Shown here: positions 33,885 through 41,995 of the stretch, one piece after another
Layout: every line of letters starts with the position of its first letter
How positions within the stretch are numbered: position 1 is the first letter of the stretch
Source: Promicromonospora panici
Lineage (GTDB): Bacteria; Actinomycetota; Actinomycetes; Actinomycetales; Cellulomonadaceae
Assembly (NCBI RefSeq): GCF_900608595.1
Contig: NZ_UWYY01000026.1
Span: 1 to 64,000, forward strand
DNA length: 64,000 nucleotides
Direction of reading: 5' to 3'
The notes under the pieces: model-generated
Seen by the model: only the letters and a program-made list of their open reading frames with translations
What the model was told of the DNA's origin: nothing
The model's database searches: none
Position numbers and translations under genes: made by a program

Positions 33885-34135
33885 TCTACCTGAGAGTTTT
33901 GCCGGTCCGTCGTACTCGGCCCGAGATCGGGAGGAGGGCGGGACGCGCCGGCTTGCACCGTCGGTGGAGCCTCTCTGCCCGACGGCGGAGCGGCTCGCTT
34001 TCCAGAGTTGCCTCACCGTGGCGGTACGGGGGCCTGAGAGATTCCCGGGGAGGAAATTGCTCCTTCGGCGCCGGTTCTCCAGGAGGCACCTCTGCCCGAC
34101 GGCGGAAGCGCACACCCGGCCGGACTCTCCCGTCA
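33885..34135 (-). ncRNA. Tandem glycine riboswitch upstream of gcvP
   Basis: On the minus strand two aptamers follow each other. Aptamer 1 (about 34025-34135) starts GGGAGAGTCC and contains GCGCCGAAGGAGCAA and CTCTCAGG (34032-34039 region); aptamer 2 (about 33885-34020) contains ACCGACGGTGCAAGCC and ends ACTCTCAGGTA (33889-33897). These are the conserved glycine-binding core words of the gcvT riboswitch class. It lies about 90 bp before the gcvP GTG, as expected for a cooperative tandem switch that turns on glycine cleavage when glycine is abundant. Confidence 0.9.
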
Positions 34136-34187
34136 CGGTTCTGGCGGCATATTCGGTTATGGAGCCAAGCCTACTGTCACGCGGGGC

Positions 34188-34327
34188 TCACTCCGGCCAT
34201 CCCTCGCGGATCTCTTCGAGGTACCCATCGGGAATCCAGAGGTCGGCGAGAGCAACCCGTGCGCGATGAGCTGGGTACAGATCTGCCGGCCCACGTCCCC
34301 GGTGGCCCCGACTACGGCAACGTCCAT
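34188..34327 (-). pseudogene. Remnant of an NAD(P)-dependent dehydrogenase-like gene
   Basis: An ATG at 34327 opens MDVAVVGATGDVGRQICTQL, a clear Rossmann-fold N terminus (GATGDVG dinucleotide motif). After about 27 codons that frame degenerates, while another frame gives DLWIPDGYLEEIREGWPE followed by TGA at 34188, which looks like a genuine C terminus. The 140-bp stretch therefore seems to be both ends of a gene fused out of frame by an internal deletion. It lies directly upstream of the gcv riboswitch and 17 bp from the LysR stop. The original enzyme cannot be named with confidence; a malate/lactate dehydrogenase-like protein is one possibility. Confidence 0.55.
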
Positions 34328-34343
34328 GGGCGCGAGCCTTTGG

Positions 34344-35249
34344 TTACCCCAGGTCGATCTCGCGCGCCGCCGCCACCATCTCGTCCACGACGGCTCGCAC
34401 CGCCGGGCCTGGCTCGTGGCGGTTCTGCCGGTGCCGCACCACGAGCCGGCGCGAGCCGAGACCGGCGAGCGAGACCACGGCGACGCCGTCGGGCAGCTCC
34501 TGCTGCATGGCGAGGGCCGGCAGCATCGCGATGCCCTGACCAGCGGCGACGAGCGAGATGGCCGTGTCGAAGTCGTTGTAGGCGTGCCGTGTCTCGAAGG
34601 TCGTGCCGAGCTGGGTCGCGAGCCGGGCCGCTGCCCGCTCGGCCGCCGAGTCGGCCTGCGGCCCCACCCACGTGAGCGAGGCCAGGTCGTCGAGGCGCTC
34701 CGGCTCGGGAAGGCTGGTGGGCACGACGATGCGCCACGGCTCGTCGAGCAGCGGAACGTCGTGGGCGCCGCGCGGGGCGGGCGCGTCGACGTCGACGTCG
34801 CGCTCCAGCACCACCGCGTCCAGGTCGCCCGCCCGCAGCCGGCGGACGGATTCGGCCGGCTCGTACTCCTGCACGTCGACCTCGATGTGCGGGTGGCGCT
34901 CCCCGAGCGAGACGAGCATCGGCGCCACGACCATCCGGATCGCCGTCTGGATCGACCCGACCGACACCCGGCCGGTGAGCTCGCCCCCGAGGGCGGCGAC
35001 GGCCTGACGCGCCTGGACCAGCTCAGCCTCGATGCGTTCGGCCGCGTCCGCCAGGACCCGGCCGGCCGGTGTGAGGGTCACGCCGCGGGGCCCGCGGTCC
35101 AGGACGTCGAGGCCCTCCTCGGCCTCCAGGCGGGCGATCTGCTGCGAGACGGCGGAGGGTGTGACATGCAGGAGATCGGCCGCCGCGAGCACGCCGCCGG
35201 CACGGTGCACGGCGAGCAGAAAAGCGAGTCTTCGCGGGTCGGTGGCCAT
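34344..35249 (-). CDS. LysR family transcriptional regulator
   Basis: 301 residues. N-terminal winged HTH (RLAFLLAVHRAGGVLAAADLLHVTPSAVSQQI, recognition helix TPSAVSQQIARLE) and a long linker helix, then a two-lobed effector domain (GRVSVGSIQTAIRMVVAPML, YNDFDTAISLVAAGQGIAMLPALA). Length is typical. ATG 35249. Its natural target is not evident: the divergent gene at 35442 encodes a small membrane protein, and the downstream side holds only a degraded dehydrogenase gene, which may have been its former target (inference). Confidence 0.92.
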   Translation of the reverse strand: MATDPRRLAFLLAVHRAGGVLAAADLLHVTPSAVSQQIARLEAEEGLDVLDRGPRGVTLTPAGRVLADAAERIEAELVQARQAVAALGGELTGRVSVGSIQTAIRMVVAPMLVSLGERHPHIEVDVQEYEPAESVRRLRAGDLDAVVLERDVDVDAPAPRGAHDVPLLDEPWRIVVPTSLPEPERLDDLASLTWVGPQADSAAERAAARLATQLGTTFETRHAYNDFDTAISLVAAGQGIAMLPALAMQQELPDGVAVVSLAGLGSRRLVVRHRQNRHEPGPAVRAVVDEMVAAAREIDLG

Positions 35250-35441
35250 GTAGCGATGCTACATCCCGGAGTCACGAACATTCGATTGTGCTGAACGTGA
35301 TATTGCCTCATGCTTGATCCTGGCGGCGGTCGGGCCCAACTCTCCCGGACCCGTGGCCACACTCCCCACATGGACTCCGGATCTCGGACTCCAGCGCGCC
35401 CTCGAATCGTTTCGATACACACTTTCCCCAGGAGTATTGCC

Positions 35442-35807
35442 ATGACCCTCATGATGGTTGCCACCGCTCTCGGCTGGGTCGGCGCGCTCGCCGGCCTCGT
35501 GGCCTACGCCATGGTCAGCCGTGGGCGCTGGAACGCCGACTCCCTCGCGTTCCAGGGCACCAACATGCTGGCAGCCGTGACCATGCTGACCGTCGCCGCG
35601 TCGAACGGCGTCTGGCCGTCCGCCGCGGCGAACATCGCCGCCATCCTGATCGGCGCGAACGCGGTCGCCACCGTCCTCCGCGCGAAGACGAAGCGGCAGG
35701 CGGAGAGCGCACCGGTGCTGACGATCGTCGAGGACTCCGAGCAGCACGAGGCGGAGCCCGCCGCTCAGCCCACCGTCGGCCACCGCGCGTACGCCGAGGC
35801 CGCCTGA
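35442..35807 (+). CDS. Small membrane protein, CBU_0592-like
   Basis: 121 residues with three hydrophobic helices in the first 80 (ATALGWVGALAGLVAYAMVS, TNMLAAVTMLTVAASNGVWP, AAILIGANAVATVLRA) and an acidic cytoplasmic tail. The pattern GWxGA...Y..VSxGxWxxxSxxxQxxNxxxA resembles the CBU_0592 membrane-domain family of unknown function. ATG 35442 with AGGAG 7 bases upstream; a longer frame upstream has no coding character. Divergent from the LysR gene, so LysR control is possible. Confidence 0.75.
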   Translation: MTLMMVATALGWVGALAGLVAYAMVSRGRWNADSLAFQGTNMLAAVTMLTVAASNGVWPSAAANIAAILIGANAVATVLRAKTKRQAESAPVLTIVEDSEQHEAEPAAQPTVGHRAYAEAA

Positions 35808-35845
35808 CCGTTGCGACCGTGCGGCGGGTGTGCTGCGCTGAGTAG

Positions 35846-36256
35846 ATGACTCCAAGCATCAGACAGGTGGTGCTGGACACCACGGACGCCCGTGCCCTGG
35901 CCGAGTTCTACCGTCAGCTCTTCGGGCTCTCGTACCGCCCCGGCGACGAGCCTTCGCCACCGGGTGAGCCGGACGGAAACGGCAGCGACTGGCTCGTCCT
36001 GCGGAACGACGACGGCGTACGCCTCGCGTTCCAGCAGGTCGAGAACCTCCCGAGGTCGACCTGGCCGACGGCCGACGTGCCGCAGCAGCTCCACCTGGAC
36101 ACCACGGTGCCCGACGTCGCCGCGCTCACCGAGGCACGCGACCGGGCCTTGGCGCTCGGGGCGACCCTGCAGGACGACCGGTCGGACGACCCGCAGGAAC
36201 CGCTGTACGTCTTCGCGGACCCGTCGGGTCACCCCTTCTGCATCTTCGTGGCGTGA
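35846..36256 (+). CDS. VOC (glyoxalase/bleomycin-resistance fold) protein
   Basis: 136-residue single-module pair of the vicinal-oxygen-chelate superfamily. The first half contains IRQVVLDTTDARALAEFYRQLFGL, the second QLHLDTTVPDVAALTEARDRALALGA and ends in FADPSGHPFCIFVA, the usual metal-side motif. The first metal-ligand position is occupied by Val/Leu-Asp (VVLDT) rather than His, while HLD and the final region remain; it may be non-catalytic or bind a ligand. Start ATG 35846, 38 bp after the preceding gene on the same strand. Confidence 0.85.
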   Translation: MTPSIRQVVLDTTDARALAEFYRQLFGLSYRPGDEPSPPGEPDGNGSDWLVLRNDDGVRLAFQQVENLPRSTWPTADVPQQLHLDTTVPDVAALTEARDRALALGATLQDDRSDDPQEPLYVFADPSGHPFCIFVA

Positions 36257-36349
36257 GATCAGGCTTCGAACTCGATCCGAAGTTCGCGCACCGCGCCGGA
36301 ACCAACAGCTCACCGATCGTCTGGTGACGCCTTCCCCGCAAGGGGTCAG

Positions 36350-36384
36350 GAAGGACGTCGTAGGCTCCGGTCGCGGCGTCCTTC
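36350..36384. terminator. Hairpin between convergent genes
   Basis: GAAGGACGTCG (36350-36360) pairs with CGGCGTCCTTC (36374-36384) in 10 of 11 positions around a 13-base loop. It lies between the convergent VOC and EEP genes, so it probably serves both directions. Confidence 0.5.
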
Positions 36385-36394
36385 GTTCGTCGGC

Positions 36395-37219
36395 TCAGAG
36401 CCGGTGGATGTCCACGACCAGCGCCCGGTGGTCCGAGACGCCCGTGTCCACGACGCGGCCCTCGACGTCGGGTACGGCGTCGCCGTCCCACAGGATGTGG
36501 TCGATCTGGAACCGCGGGTCGTGCCGGGGGTAGGTGTCGCCGGTCGCGAGCGAGCGCCAGCCGGTGCGCTCCGCCGGGATCGGCGCGCGCAGGTTGAAGT
36601 CGCCCAGCAGGACCAACGGCCGGGGTATCCCCTCGAGCCGACGGCGCAGGTGGTCCACCTGGCGTTCCGCGTGCCGCTCGCCCGGTGTGCCGTGGCGGTA
36701 GCCGACCGTGCGCCGTGCGAGCCCGCCCGCCCGGGTGACGGACGGGAATCGGTACACGCTGAGGTGCGTGCACACGCCGGTCACCGGCCCTGAGGGCGCT
36801 TCGATCTCGGCTGCGAGCGCCACGCGTGGCTCGTCGGTGCCGAGCTGGATCCGGCCCCAGACCCACGGCGTCGCGGGTGGCAGGAGAACGGTGTGCCAGC
36901 TCCGGACGGGGAACCGGGAGAGGAGCGCGATGCCGTAGCCGGGGGCGTCGGGGCGCTCTGTGCGGCGGGCGCGGCGTCGGACGCCGGGGTAGCGGAACGG
37001 GCCGGCGAGCGCCGGCCGGAACCGGTGATCGACCGCGCCCATCGCCTCCGCGCAGAGCCACGCCTGGTCCACTCCCCCGGACCGCGCCTGCCCCTGGTCT
37101 ACTTCCTGCAGCCCGACGACGTCGGCGTCGAGCGCCGCTATCGCGTCGGCGAGCCGGCGATTGTCGACGCGGCCGTCGGGGCCGAGGCCGTGCTGGATGT
37201 TGAACGTGGCGATGCGCAC
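36395..37219 (-). CDS. Endonuclease/exonuclease/phosphatase (EEP) family hydrolase
   Basis: 274-residue member of the DNase I/exonuclease III/inositol-phosphatase fold. RIATFNIQHG, VVGLQEVDQ (catalytic glutamate), VTGVCTHLSVYR, LVLLGDFNLR and TGVSDHRALVVDI are the five conserved motifs in order, including the GDFN aspartate/asparagine pair and the SDH catalytic histidine. No signal peptide is apparent. GTG 37219 starts exactly at the first strand. It is divergent from the first sigma-propeller gene, sharing an 84-bp gap before that gene's promoter. Substrate class (nucleic acid, phospholipid or phosphate ester) is not determinable. Confidence 0.87.
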   Translation of the reverse strand: MRIATFNIQHGLGPDGRVDNRRLADAIAALDADVVGLQEVDQGQARSGGVDQAWLCAEAMGAVDHRFRPALAGPFRYPGVRRRARRTERPDAPGYGIALLSRFPVRSWHTVLLPPATPWVWGRIQLGTDEPRVALAAEIEAPSGPVTGVCTHLSVYRFPSVTRAGGLARRTVGYRHGTPGERHAERQVDHLRRRLEGIPRPLVLLGDFNLRAPIPAERTGWRSLATGDTYPRHDPRFQIDHILWDGDAVPDVEGRVVDTGVSDHRALVVDIHRL

Positions 37220-37302
37220 GTCCCGATCTTGGGCCCTGTCGGGCCGGAGCCGCGACCCGACGTCGGAGTGGCGCGACTTTGGCGGCCGACCACCACGCCC
37301 TC

Positions 37303-37330
37303 GTGCAACCTTTGACCGAGACTCTCCGTA
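37303..37330 (+). promoter_or_regulatory. Putative ECF promoter of first sigma-propeller gene
   Basis: GTGCAACCTTTGACC (37303-37317), then CTCCGTAGTG ending just before 37333, is repeated almost exactly at 39396 in front of the second paralogue with identical spacing (15 bases between AACC and CCGT). A GCAACC-type -35 and CCGT-containing -10 are of the kind recognised by ECF sigma factors, so autoregulation is likely. Confidence 0.6.
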
Positions 37331-37363
37331 GTGGGTGGCATGGAGCACGAGAGCGGGGCGACC

Positions 37364-39376
37364 GTGAGCAACCTCTGGACGGGCATGCCGTCGGACGACG
37401 AGGCGCACGACGTGCGTGTCGACGTGCCCCGCAACCGCGACGCGGAGTTCACCGCGTTCGTGCGGGACTCCGGCGCCTACCTGCACCGCACCGCGTACCT
37501 GCTGTGCGGGGATCCACACCGTGCGGAGGAGCTGGTCCAGTCGACATTCGAGCGGGTCTACCGAACCTGGGCCAAAGTTCGGCCGGGCACCCAACGGGCC
37601 TATGCCCGCCGGATCCTGGTCAACCTGAAGATCGATAGCTGGCGGCACGGGCGCCGGGAGTCGTTCCCGGGGGACGACAAGATCCCCGTCACCCCGGCGT
37701 CGGACCACGCGGGGCGGATCGTCCTACGGGATGAGCTGGTCCGAGGGCTGGCGCAGCTTTCGACCACGCAGCGCCGCGTGGTGGTGCTGCGGCACCTGCT
37801 GGACCTGCCCGAGGCGGAGGTCGCACGCGAGCTCGGCCTCGCCGTCGGCACGGTCAAGGCGGCCAACTCGCGCGGGCTCGCCCGGCTCCGGGACCTGCTC
37901 CGCGCGGGCGCCGAGGCGATCGAGCCGGTGACGTTCGACGAGCGGGCCGTGCTCGACCAGAGCCGCGCCGCCCTGCGGCGGCGCCGGGCCGCACAGGCCG
38001 TCGGCGCCGCTTGTGTGGCGCTTCTGCTGACGCTCGGGGTGTTGACCCGCGGCCCGGTGCCCTTGCCGGGCGTCGGGCCGGTGGTGCTGCCGGGTGGTGA
38101 GCTCATCGCGCGCCTGTTCGACGACGGCCGCACCGACGGGTTCGGCCCAGCCCCAGCCGGCAACACCCCGGTCGACTGCCCCGAGGAAGTCCCCGCGCCG
38201 ACGCCGACGCATACCGCCGGGCCGAGCGAGGACGTCGGCCCGCTGATCGACCCCGCGGTGGTCGACGCCGCCGATGCCCGCCCCTTGACGTGCTACGACG
38301 TCGACATCGAGGCGATCACCAGCGGGTCCCTGAACGATGCGGGACTGCTCGTCACCGAATACGGGGATCCGTTGCCCGAGCCCCGTGGGCTCTCCCGCAC
38401 GGGCACGATCTCGTACTTCAGCAGCGCGGAGCTCTACGACGACAACGACGAGACCGCCGACGCGCGCATCTGGACGGACAACTGGGCGGGCGGGTCAGGG
38501 GCCTCGAGCCTGACGTGGTACCAGGGCAGCAGGGCGTTCCCGACCGGCCTCGCCGTCACCGGGAGCCGGGTGGTCTGGAGCGAGTACGCGGCGGCGGGCA
38601 CGTCGCCCCGCAGTAGCTTCCTCCGTACGCTCAGCAGCCACTCCGACGGGGGCACCACCACCATGGTGGATCCCCTGGTTACCACCCAGGAACGCATGTG
38701 GCTGCTCGCCACCACCCGGGATCACGCCCTGTGGACGGCTGGGGTCACGTACGACGACACCCGCTTGTTCGCCACGACGCTCGACGGCGACGGCACGCCG
38801 ACGGAACTCGCGCCTGGAGTCACCGCGCTCGCGGCGGACGACGACGAGGCGGTCGCCGCCGTCCTGACCCCTGGCGCCGGAGGGGTCAGCACGACAGCGA
38901 TCCTGCTGTTCGACTACCTGACCGGCGCGGATCTCACCGGGACACTACTCCTTGAGTTCGACCACAACACGTCAGCCGAGGTCACCGCGATCGCCGTCTC
39001 GGACGACGTCATCGCCTGGACGGTCATGCCCGTCGGTGCCGGATCCGGCACCGCCGCCCTCTACGTCTTCGACCGCGTCGGCGACAGCGACAGCGTCGTG
39101 CAGCTCGCCGACGGCGTCGTCGAGGACCTCCGCGCGTCGGGCGGCCTGGTGTCGTGGACCAGCACCGACACCGGCGCCGAGAACCCGGCGAACTCGTCCT
39201 ACCTGTACCGCGCGACGCCGTCGGCCTCCGGATTCGACGGCCCGGACCTCGCCCGCTTCCCGGGCGGCTCCGTCACCGCGAGCGTCGCCGGCGCCCGCAC
39301 CGCATGGCTCGAGAACGCGGATGCGCGCCAGTGGCTCGTCAAAGGCGCGGTCATCCCCACCCTGGAACGCGATTGA
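37364..39376 (+). CDS. Transmembrane ECF sigma factor with propeller-like exported domain, paralogue 1
   Basis: 670-residue fusion. Residues about 26-92 are sigma region 2 (HRTAYLLCGDPHRAEELVQ, RAYARRILVNLKIDSWR) and 123-178 region 4 (LSTTQRRVVVLRHLLDLPE, GTVKAANSRGLARLRDLL), of the SigE-family ECF type. A basic stop (RRRR, 205-208) precedes one helix (about 209-228), then a conserved juxtamembrane motif GPVPLPGVGPVVLPGG. The 430-residue remainder has a cysteine pair (DCPEE, LTCYD) and recurrent strands ending in VxW (SRVVWSE, DVIAWTV, GLVSWTS, ARTAWLE), typical of a beta-propeller. Topology predicts sigma domain inside, propeller outside. GTG 37364 is chosen by alignment with paralogue 2's ATG; the promoter reads close to earlier starts. 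No anti-sigma gene is adjacent. Confidence 0.88.
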   Translation: MSNLWTGMPSDDEAHDVRVDVPRNRDAEFTAFVRDSGAYLHRTAYLLCGDPHRAEELVQSTFERVYRTWAKVRPGTQRAYARRILVNLKIDSWRHGRRESFPGDDKIPVTPASDHAGRIVLRDELVRGLAQLSTTQRRVVVLRHLLDLPEAEVARELGLAVGTVKAANSRGLARLRDLLRAGAEAIEPVTFDERAVLDQSRAALRRRRAAQAVGAACVALLLTLGVLTRGPVPLPGVGPVVLPGGELIARLFDDGRTDGFGPAPAGNTPVDCPEEVPAPTPTHTAGPSEDVGPLIDPAVVDAADARPLTCYDVDIEAITSGSLNDAGLLVTEYGDPLPEPRGLSRTGTISYFSSAELYDDNDETADARIWTDNWAGGSGASSLTWYQGSRAFPTGLAVTGSRVVWSEYAAAGTSPRSSFLRTLSSHSDGGTTTMVDPLVTTQERMWLLATTRDHALWTAGVTYDDTRLFATTLDGDGTPTELAPGVTALAADDDEAVAAVLTPGAGGVSTTAILLFDYLTGADLTGTLLLEFDHNTSAEVTAIAVSDDVIAWTVMPVGAGSGTAALYVFDRVGDSDSVVQLADGVVEDLRASGGLVSWTSTDTGAENPANSSYLYRATPSASGFDGPDLARFPGGSVTASVAGARTAWLENADARQWLVKGAVIPTLERD

Positions 39377-39395
39377 CGGCCCGCGCCTCTCAGTT

Positions 39396-39423
39396 GTGCA
39401 ACCTTTGACCGGCATGCTCCGTG
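39396..39423 (+). promoter_or_regulatory. Putative ECF promoter of second sigma-propeller gene
   Basis: GTGCAACCTTTGACC (39396-39410) and CTCCGTGGTGG (from 39417) repeat the promoter words of paralogue 1 with the same spacing, although the surrounding sequence differs. It sits in the 80-bp gap between the two tandem sigma-propeller genes, giving the second gene its own start. Confidence 0.6.
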
Positions 39424-39456
39424 GTGGATGTCATGACGAGCGAGGGCGGGACGATC

Positions 39457-41517
39457 ATGGACGGCATCGGGACGGGTGACCCGGCCACCGACGGCGACGA
39501 CCACGGTGTCCAGGTCGAGGTTCTCCGGACGCACGACGAGGAGTTCACCGAGTTCGTCCGCGACGCCGCCCCGTACCTGCACCGCACGGCCTACCTGTTG
39601 TCCGGCGACGTCCTCCAGGCGGAGGAACTGGTTCAGGCCACGTTCGAGCGCGTCTATCGGGCGTGGCACAAGGCACGGGACGGCTCTCCCCGCGCCTACG
39701 CCCGCCGGATCCTGGTCAACCTGCGGATAGACGGCTGGCGTCGACGGCGCCGTGAGACATTTCCTGGCGACGACGAGCTCCAGCTCCCGCCGACGTCGGA
39801 CCATGCCTCGCACATAGAGCTGCGGGACGAGCTGGTCCGCGCCCTGGCGCGGCTGTCGGCCACCCAGCGCCGCGTCGTCGTGCTGAGGCACCTGCTCGAC
39901 CTGACCGAGGCGCAGGTCGCCCGCGAGCTGGGCCTGCCGTTGGGGACCGTCAAGGCCGCCAACTCGCGTGGGCTCGCCCGCTTGCGGGACCTGTTCCGCG
40001 AGGCCGCTGAAGCGATCGAGCCGGTGACACCCGACGAGGAAGGCGTGCTGGAGGCGAGCCGCCGTGCGCTGCGCCGGCGTCGGACGGCGCAGGGGGTGGG
40101 TGCCGTGGGTGCTGCCGTGCTGCTCGCGCTCGGTGTGCTGACCCGTGGCCCGGTGCCGCTGCCGATCGTGGGGGACGTCGTGCTGCCAGGCGGGCAGCTC
40201 ATCCTGCCTCTGTTCGAAGCCTTCGGCTGGGCCGACTCACAGCCCACGCCGACCGCGGTCGCGTGCCCCGCCAAGCAACCGGCGCCACCCCCGGTGCGTG
40301 TCGTGATCCAGGGCGAGGAGCTTGTCCCGACACGCACACCGCTGGAGGTCGACCTGGCCGACGCGCGGGCCCTGACCTGCCACGACGTGACGGTGGAGGC
40401 GATCGTCAACGGCTCGGCCGATGACGGTTCGGCGCTGCTGGACCCGAGCGGGCTCACGGAGACCGGCGACGTCTGGGGGCCGGTTCTGGGGCCGGATGGC
40501 ACCGACGGGCTGGTCACCGCGGCGTACGTCGACCCTGGTGCCTTCGGGCCCGCGGCGGCCGGACCGGCGGCCCGCACCACGACGATCCGCCAGGAGGCGG
40601 CGCTGCCGGAGCTGCTCACGGTCAGAAATGACCATGCGGCCTGGATCGAGGTGGCCCAGGACGGCGCCGAACCCGCCGTGGAGACGGACCTCAGCAGCGT
40701 CATCTACCTGCGAGCGGGGCGGGCCGGCGACGTGCCGTTCACGGTCATGATGCTCAACGGCACGACGCCCCAGAGCACACCGCAGGCGATAGCCCTCACC
40801 CGGGACACCGTCATGTGGCTGACCGGGGAACCCGGAGACCAGAACCTGTACACGGCGGTCGTGACCAGCCCGTACGATCCGGGCTACGCGGGCGGGATAT
40901 CGGACAGCGAGGCGGCCGCCGATCTCCGGGACGACCTGGGCCCCGGCTGGACCGCCATCGGCGGCTCCGACGACGAGGCCGTCGCGGCACATCTGGAGCC
41001 CGGCCGGAACGGCCTCAGCACGACAACGATCCGGGGCTTCGACGGGAACGTCGAATGGGACGTGGACAACGGCGTCGCGTACGACACCACCGGCACCGAC
41101 CTCGTGAGCTTCGAGCACGACGAGTCGCTGTTCGTCAGCGACGTCACGATCTCCCCGGAGCTCGTGGCCTGGGTACTCGCGCCGGCCGACGGCGCGGCCG
41201 CCGACAGCCTTCTCTATGTCCGGGACCGGCGGAACGGCTCTGACAGCCAGGTGCGCATCCCCGACGGACTCGTCTCGAGCCTGACGGCGTCGGACGGCGT
41301 CCTCACCTGGAACGTCGACCGCGGCTCCGCGCCGGGGGCCTACCTGTACCGCGCGACGCCGTCGGCCTCGGGCTATCCCGGGCCGGACCTCGCACGGATA
41401 CCGGGCACGGCCATGTCGGTCGGGCTGGCGGGCAGCCGGGTCGCCTGGCGTGAGCAATCCGGCAACCACCAGTGGCTGAGCGTGGGCACGGTCGCCCCCA
41501 CCCCGGACCTCGACTGA
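39457..41517 (+). CDS. Transmembrane ECF sigma factor with propeller-like exported domain, paralogue 2
   Basis: 686 residues with the same plan as paralogue 1: region 2 at about 27-93 (LHRTAYLLSGDVLQAEELVQ), region 4 at 124-179 (LSATQRRVVVLRHLLDLTE, GTVKAANSRGLARLRDLF), RRRR then one membrane helix (211-229), motif GPVPLPIVGDVVLPGG, and a long exported part with the cysteine pair (VACPAK, LTCHD) and repeated V-x-W strands (LVAWVLA, GVLTWNV, SRVAWRE). The sigma halves of the two proteins are nearly identical in places while the outer domains have diverged, so ligand specificity probably differs. ATG 39457 follows GAGGGCGGGACG; ATG 39433 is an alternative. Tandem duplicate of the preceding gene. 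Confidence 0.88.
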   Translation: MDGIGTGDPATDGDDHGVQVEVLRTHDEEFTEFVRDAAPYLHRTAYLLSGDVLQAEELVQATFERVYRAWHKARDGSPRAYARRILVNLRIDGWRRRRRETFPGDDELQLPPTSDHASHIELRDELVRALARLSATQRRVVVLRHLLDLTEAQVARELGLPLGTVKAANSRGLARLRDLFREAAEAIEPVTPDEEGVLEASRRALRRRRTAQGVGAVGAAVLLALGVLTRGPVPLPIVGDVVLPGGQLILPLFEAFGWADSQPTPTAVACPAKQPAPPPVRVVIQGEELVPTRTPLEVDLADARALTCHDVTVEAIVNGSADDGSALLDPSGLTETGDVWGPVLGPDGTDGLVTAAYVDPGAFGPAAAGPAARTTTIRQEAALPELLTVRNDHAAWIEVAQDGAEPAVETDLSSVIYLRAGRAGDVPFTVMMLNGTTPQSTPQAIALTRDTVMWLTGEPGDQNLYTAVVTSPYDPGYAGGISDSEAAADLRDDLGPGWTAIGGSDDEAVAAHLEPGRNGLSTTTIRGFDGNVEWDVDNGVAYDTTGTDLVSFEHDESLFVSDVTISPELVAWVLAPADGAAADSLLYVRDRRNGSDSQVRIPDGLVSSLTASDGVLTWNVDRGSAPGAYLYRATPSASGYPGPDLARIPGTAMSVGLAGSRVAWREQSGNHQWLSVGTVAPTPDLD

Positions 41518-41522
41518 AACCC

Positions 41523-41924
41523 CTACTCGTTCTCGGCGATCTCCCTGGACTGCCGGTCGATGTCCACCGGGTCGAGCCCACGCTCACGGAGCAGGGCATC
41601 CACCTTGGCCTCGAGCCGCTGGTCGCCCTCGCGCGACTGCGACGACCCCCAGAAGTAGAACATCCCCAGGCCGACCGCCTGCCAGACGAGCTGCAGGAAC
41701 TCGGACTGCCAGTTCTCGAACGTCGACGCCAGGAAGTCAGGCCAGTACTCGATCCAGGAGAACGACTTGCCCAGGTCGCTCGCCTCGTTGCCGAACTGAA
41801 TCGCCTGGAACACGAACTGCGCGATCCAGGACAGCAGGAAGAACGCCCCGGTGACCAGCCCGAACGAGTAGGCCTTCCAGAACACCGGGCGAGACTTGAT
41901 CTCGTCAGCCTTTGCGTCGCTCAT
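41523..41924 (-). CDS. DUF6766-like membrane protein
   Basis: 133 residues. Two hydrophobic helices (about 17-38 and 75-92) flank a segment containing FLASTFENWQSEFLQ, which I associate with the DUF6766 family of actinobacterial membrane proteins of unknown role. The C terminus is charged and helical (EGDQRLEAKVDALLRERG), probably cytoplasmic coiled-coil. ATG 41924 follows GGAGG by four bases. It converges on the second sigma-propeller gene with a gap of only five bases and lies 71 bp downstream of the PAS-ANTAR gene. Confidence 0.75.
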   Translation of the reverse strand: MSDAKADEIKSRPVFWKAYSFGLVTGAFFLLSWIAQFVFQAIQFGNEASDLGKSFSWIEYWPDFLASTFENWQSEFLQLVWQAVGLGMFYFWGSSQSREGDQRLEAKVDALLRERGLDPVDIDRQSREIAENE

Positions 41925-41995
41925 CACGCCTCCTGGCAGTTGACGTTCGGTGTCCCGGACGTGGGACGTCAGTCCCATAAACCTAGGCCGGTGGG

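Noticed and set aside
30858..33893. A 1000-codon open frame antisense to gcvP and others of several hundred codons (for example 4350-6065, 23670-26177, 49447-51000)
   Set aside because: They mirror well-identified genes, have Arg/Pro/Gly/His-rich composition and no recognisable motifs. In DNA of about 70% G+C such long shadow frames are expected.
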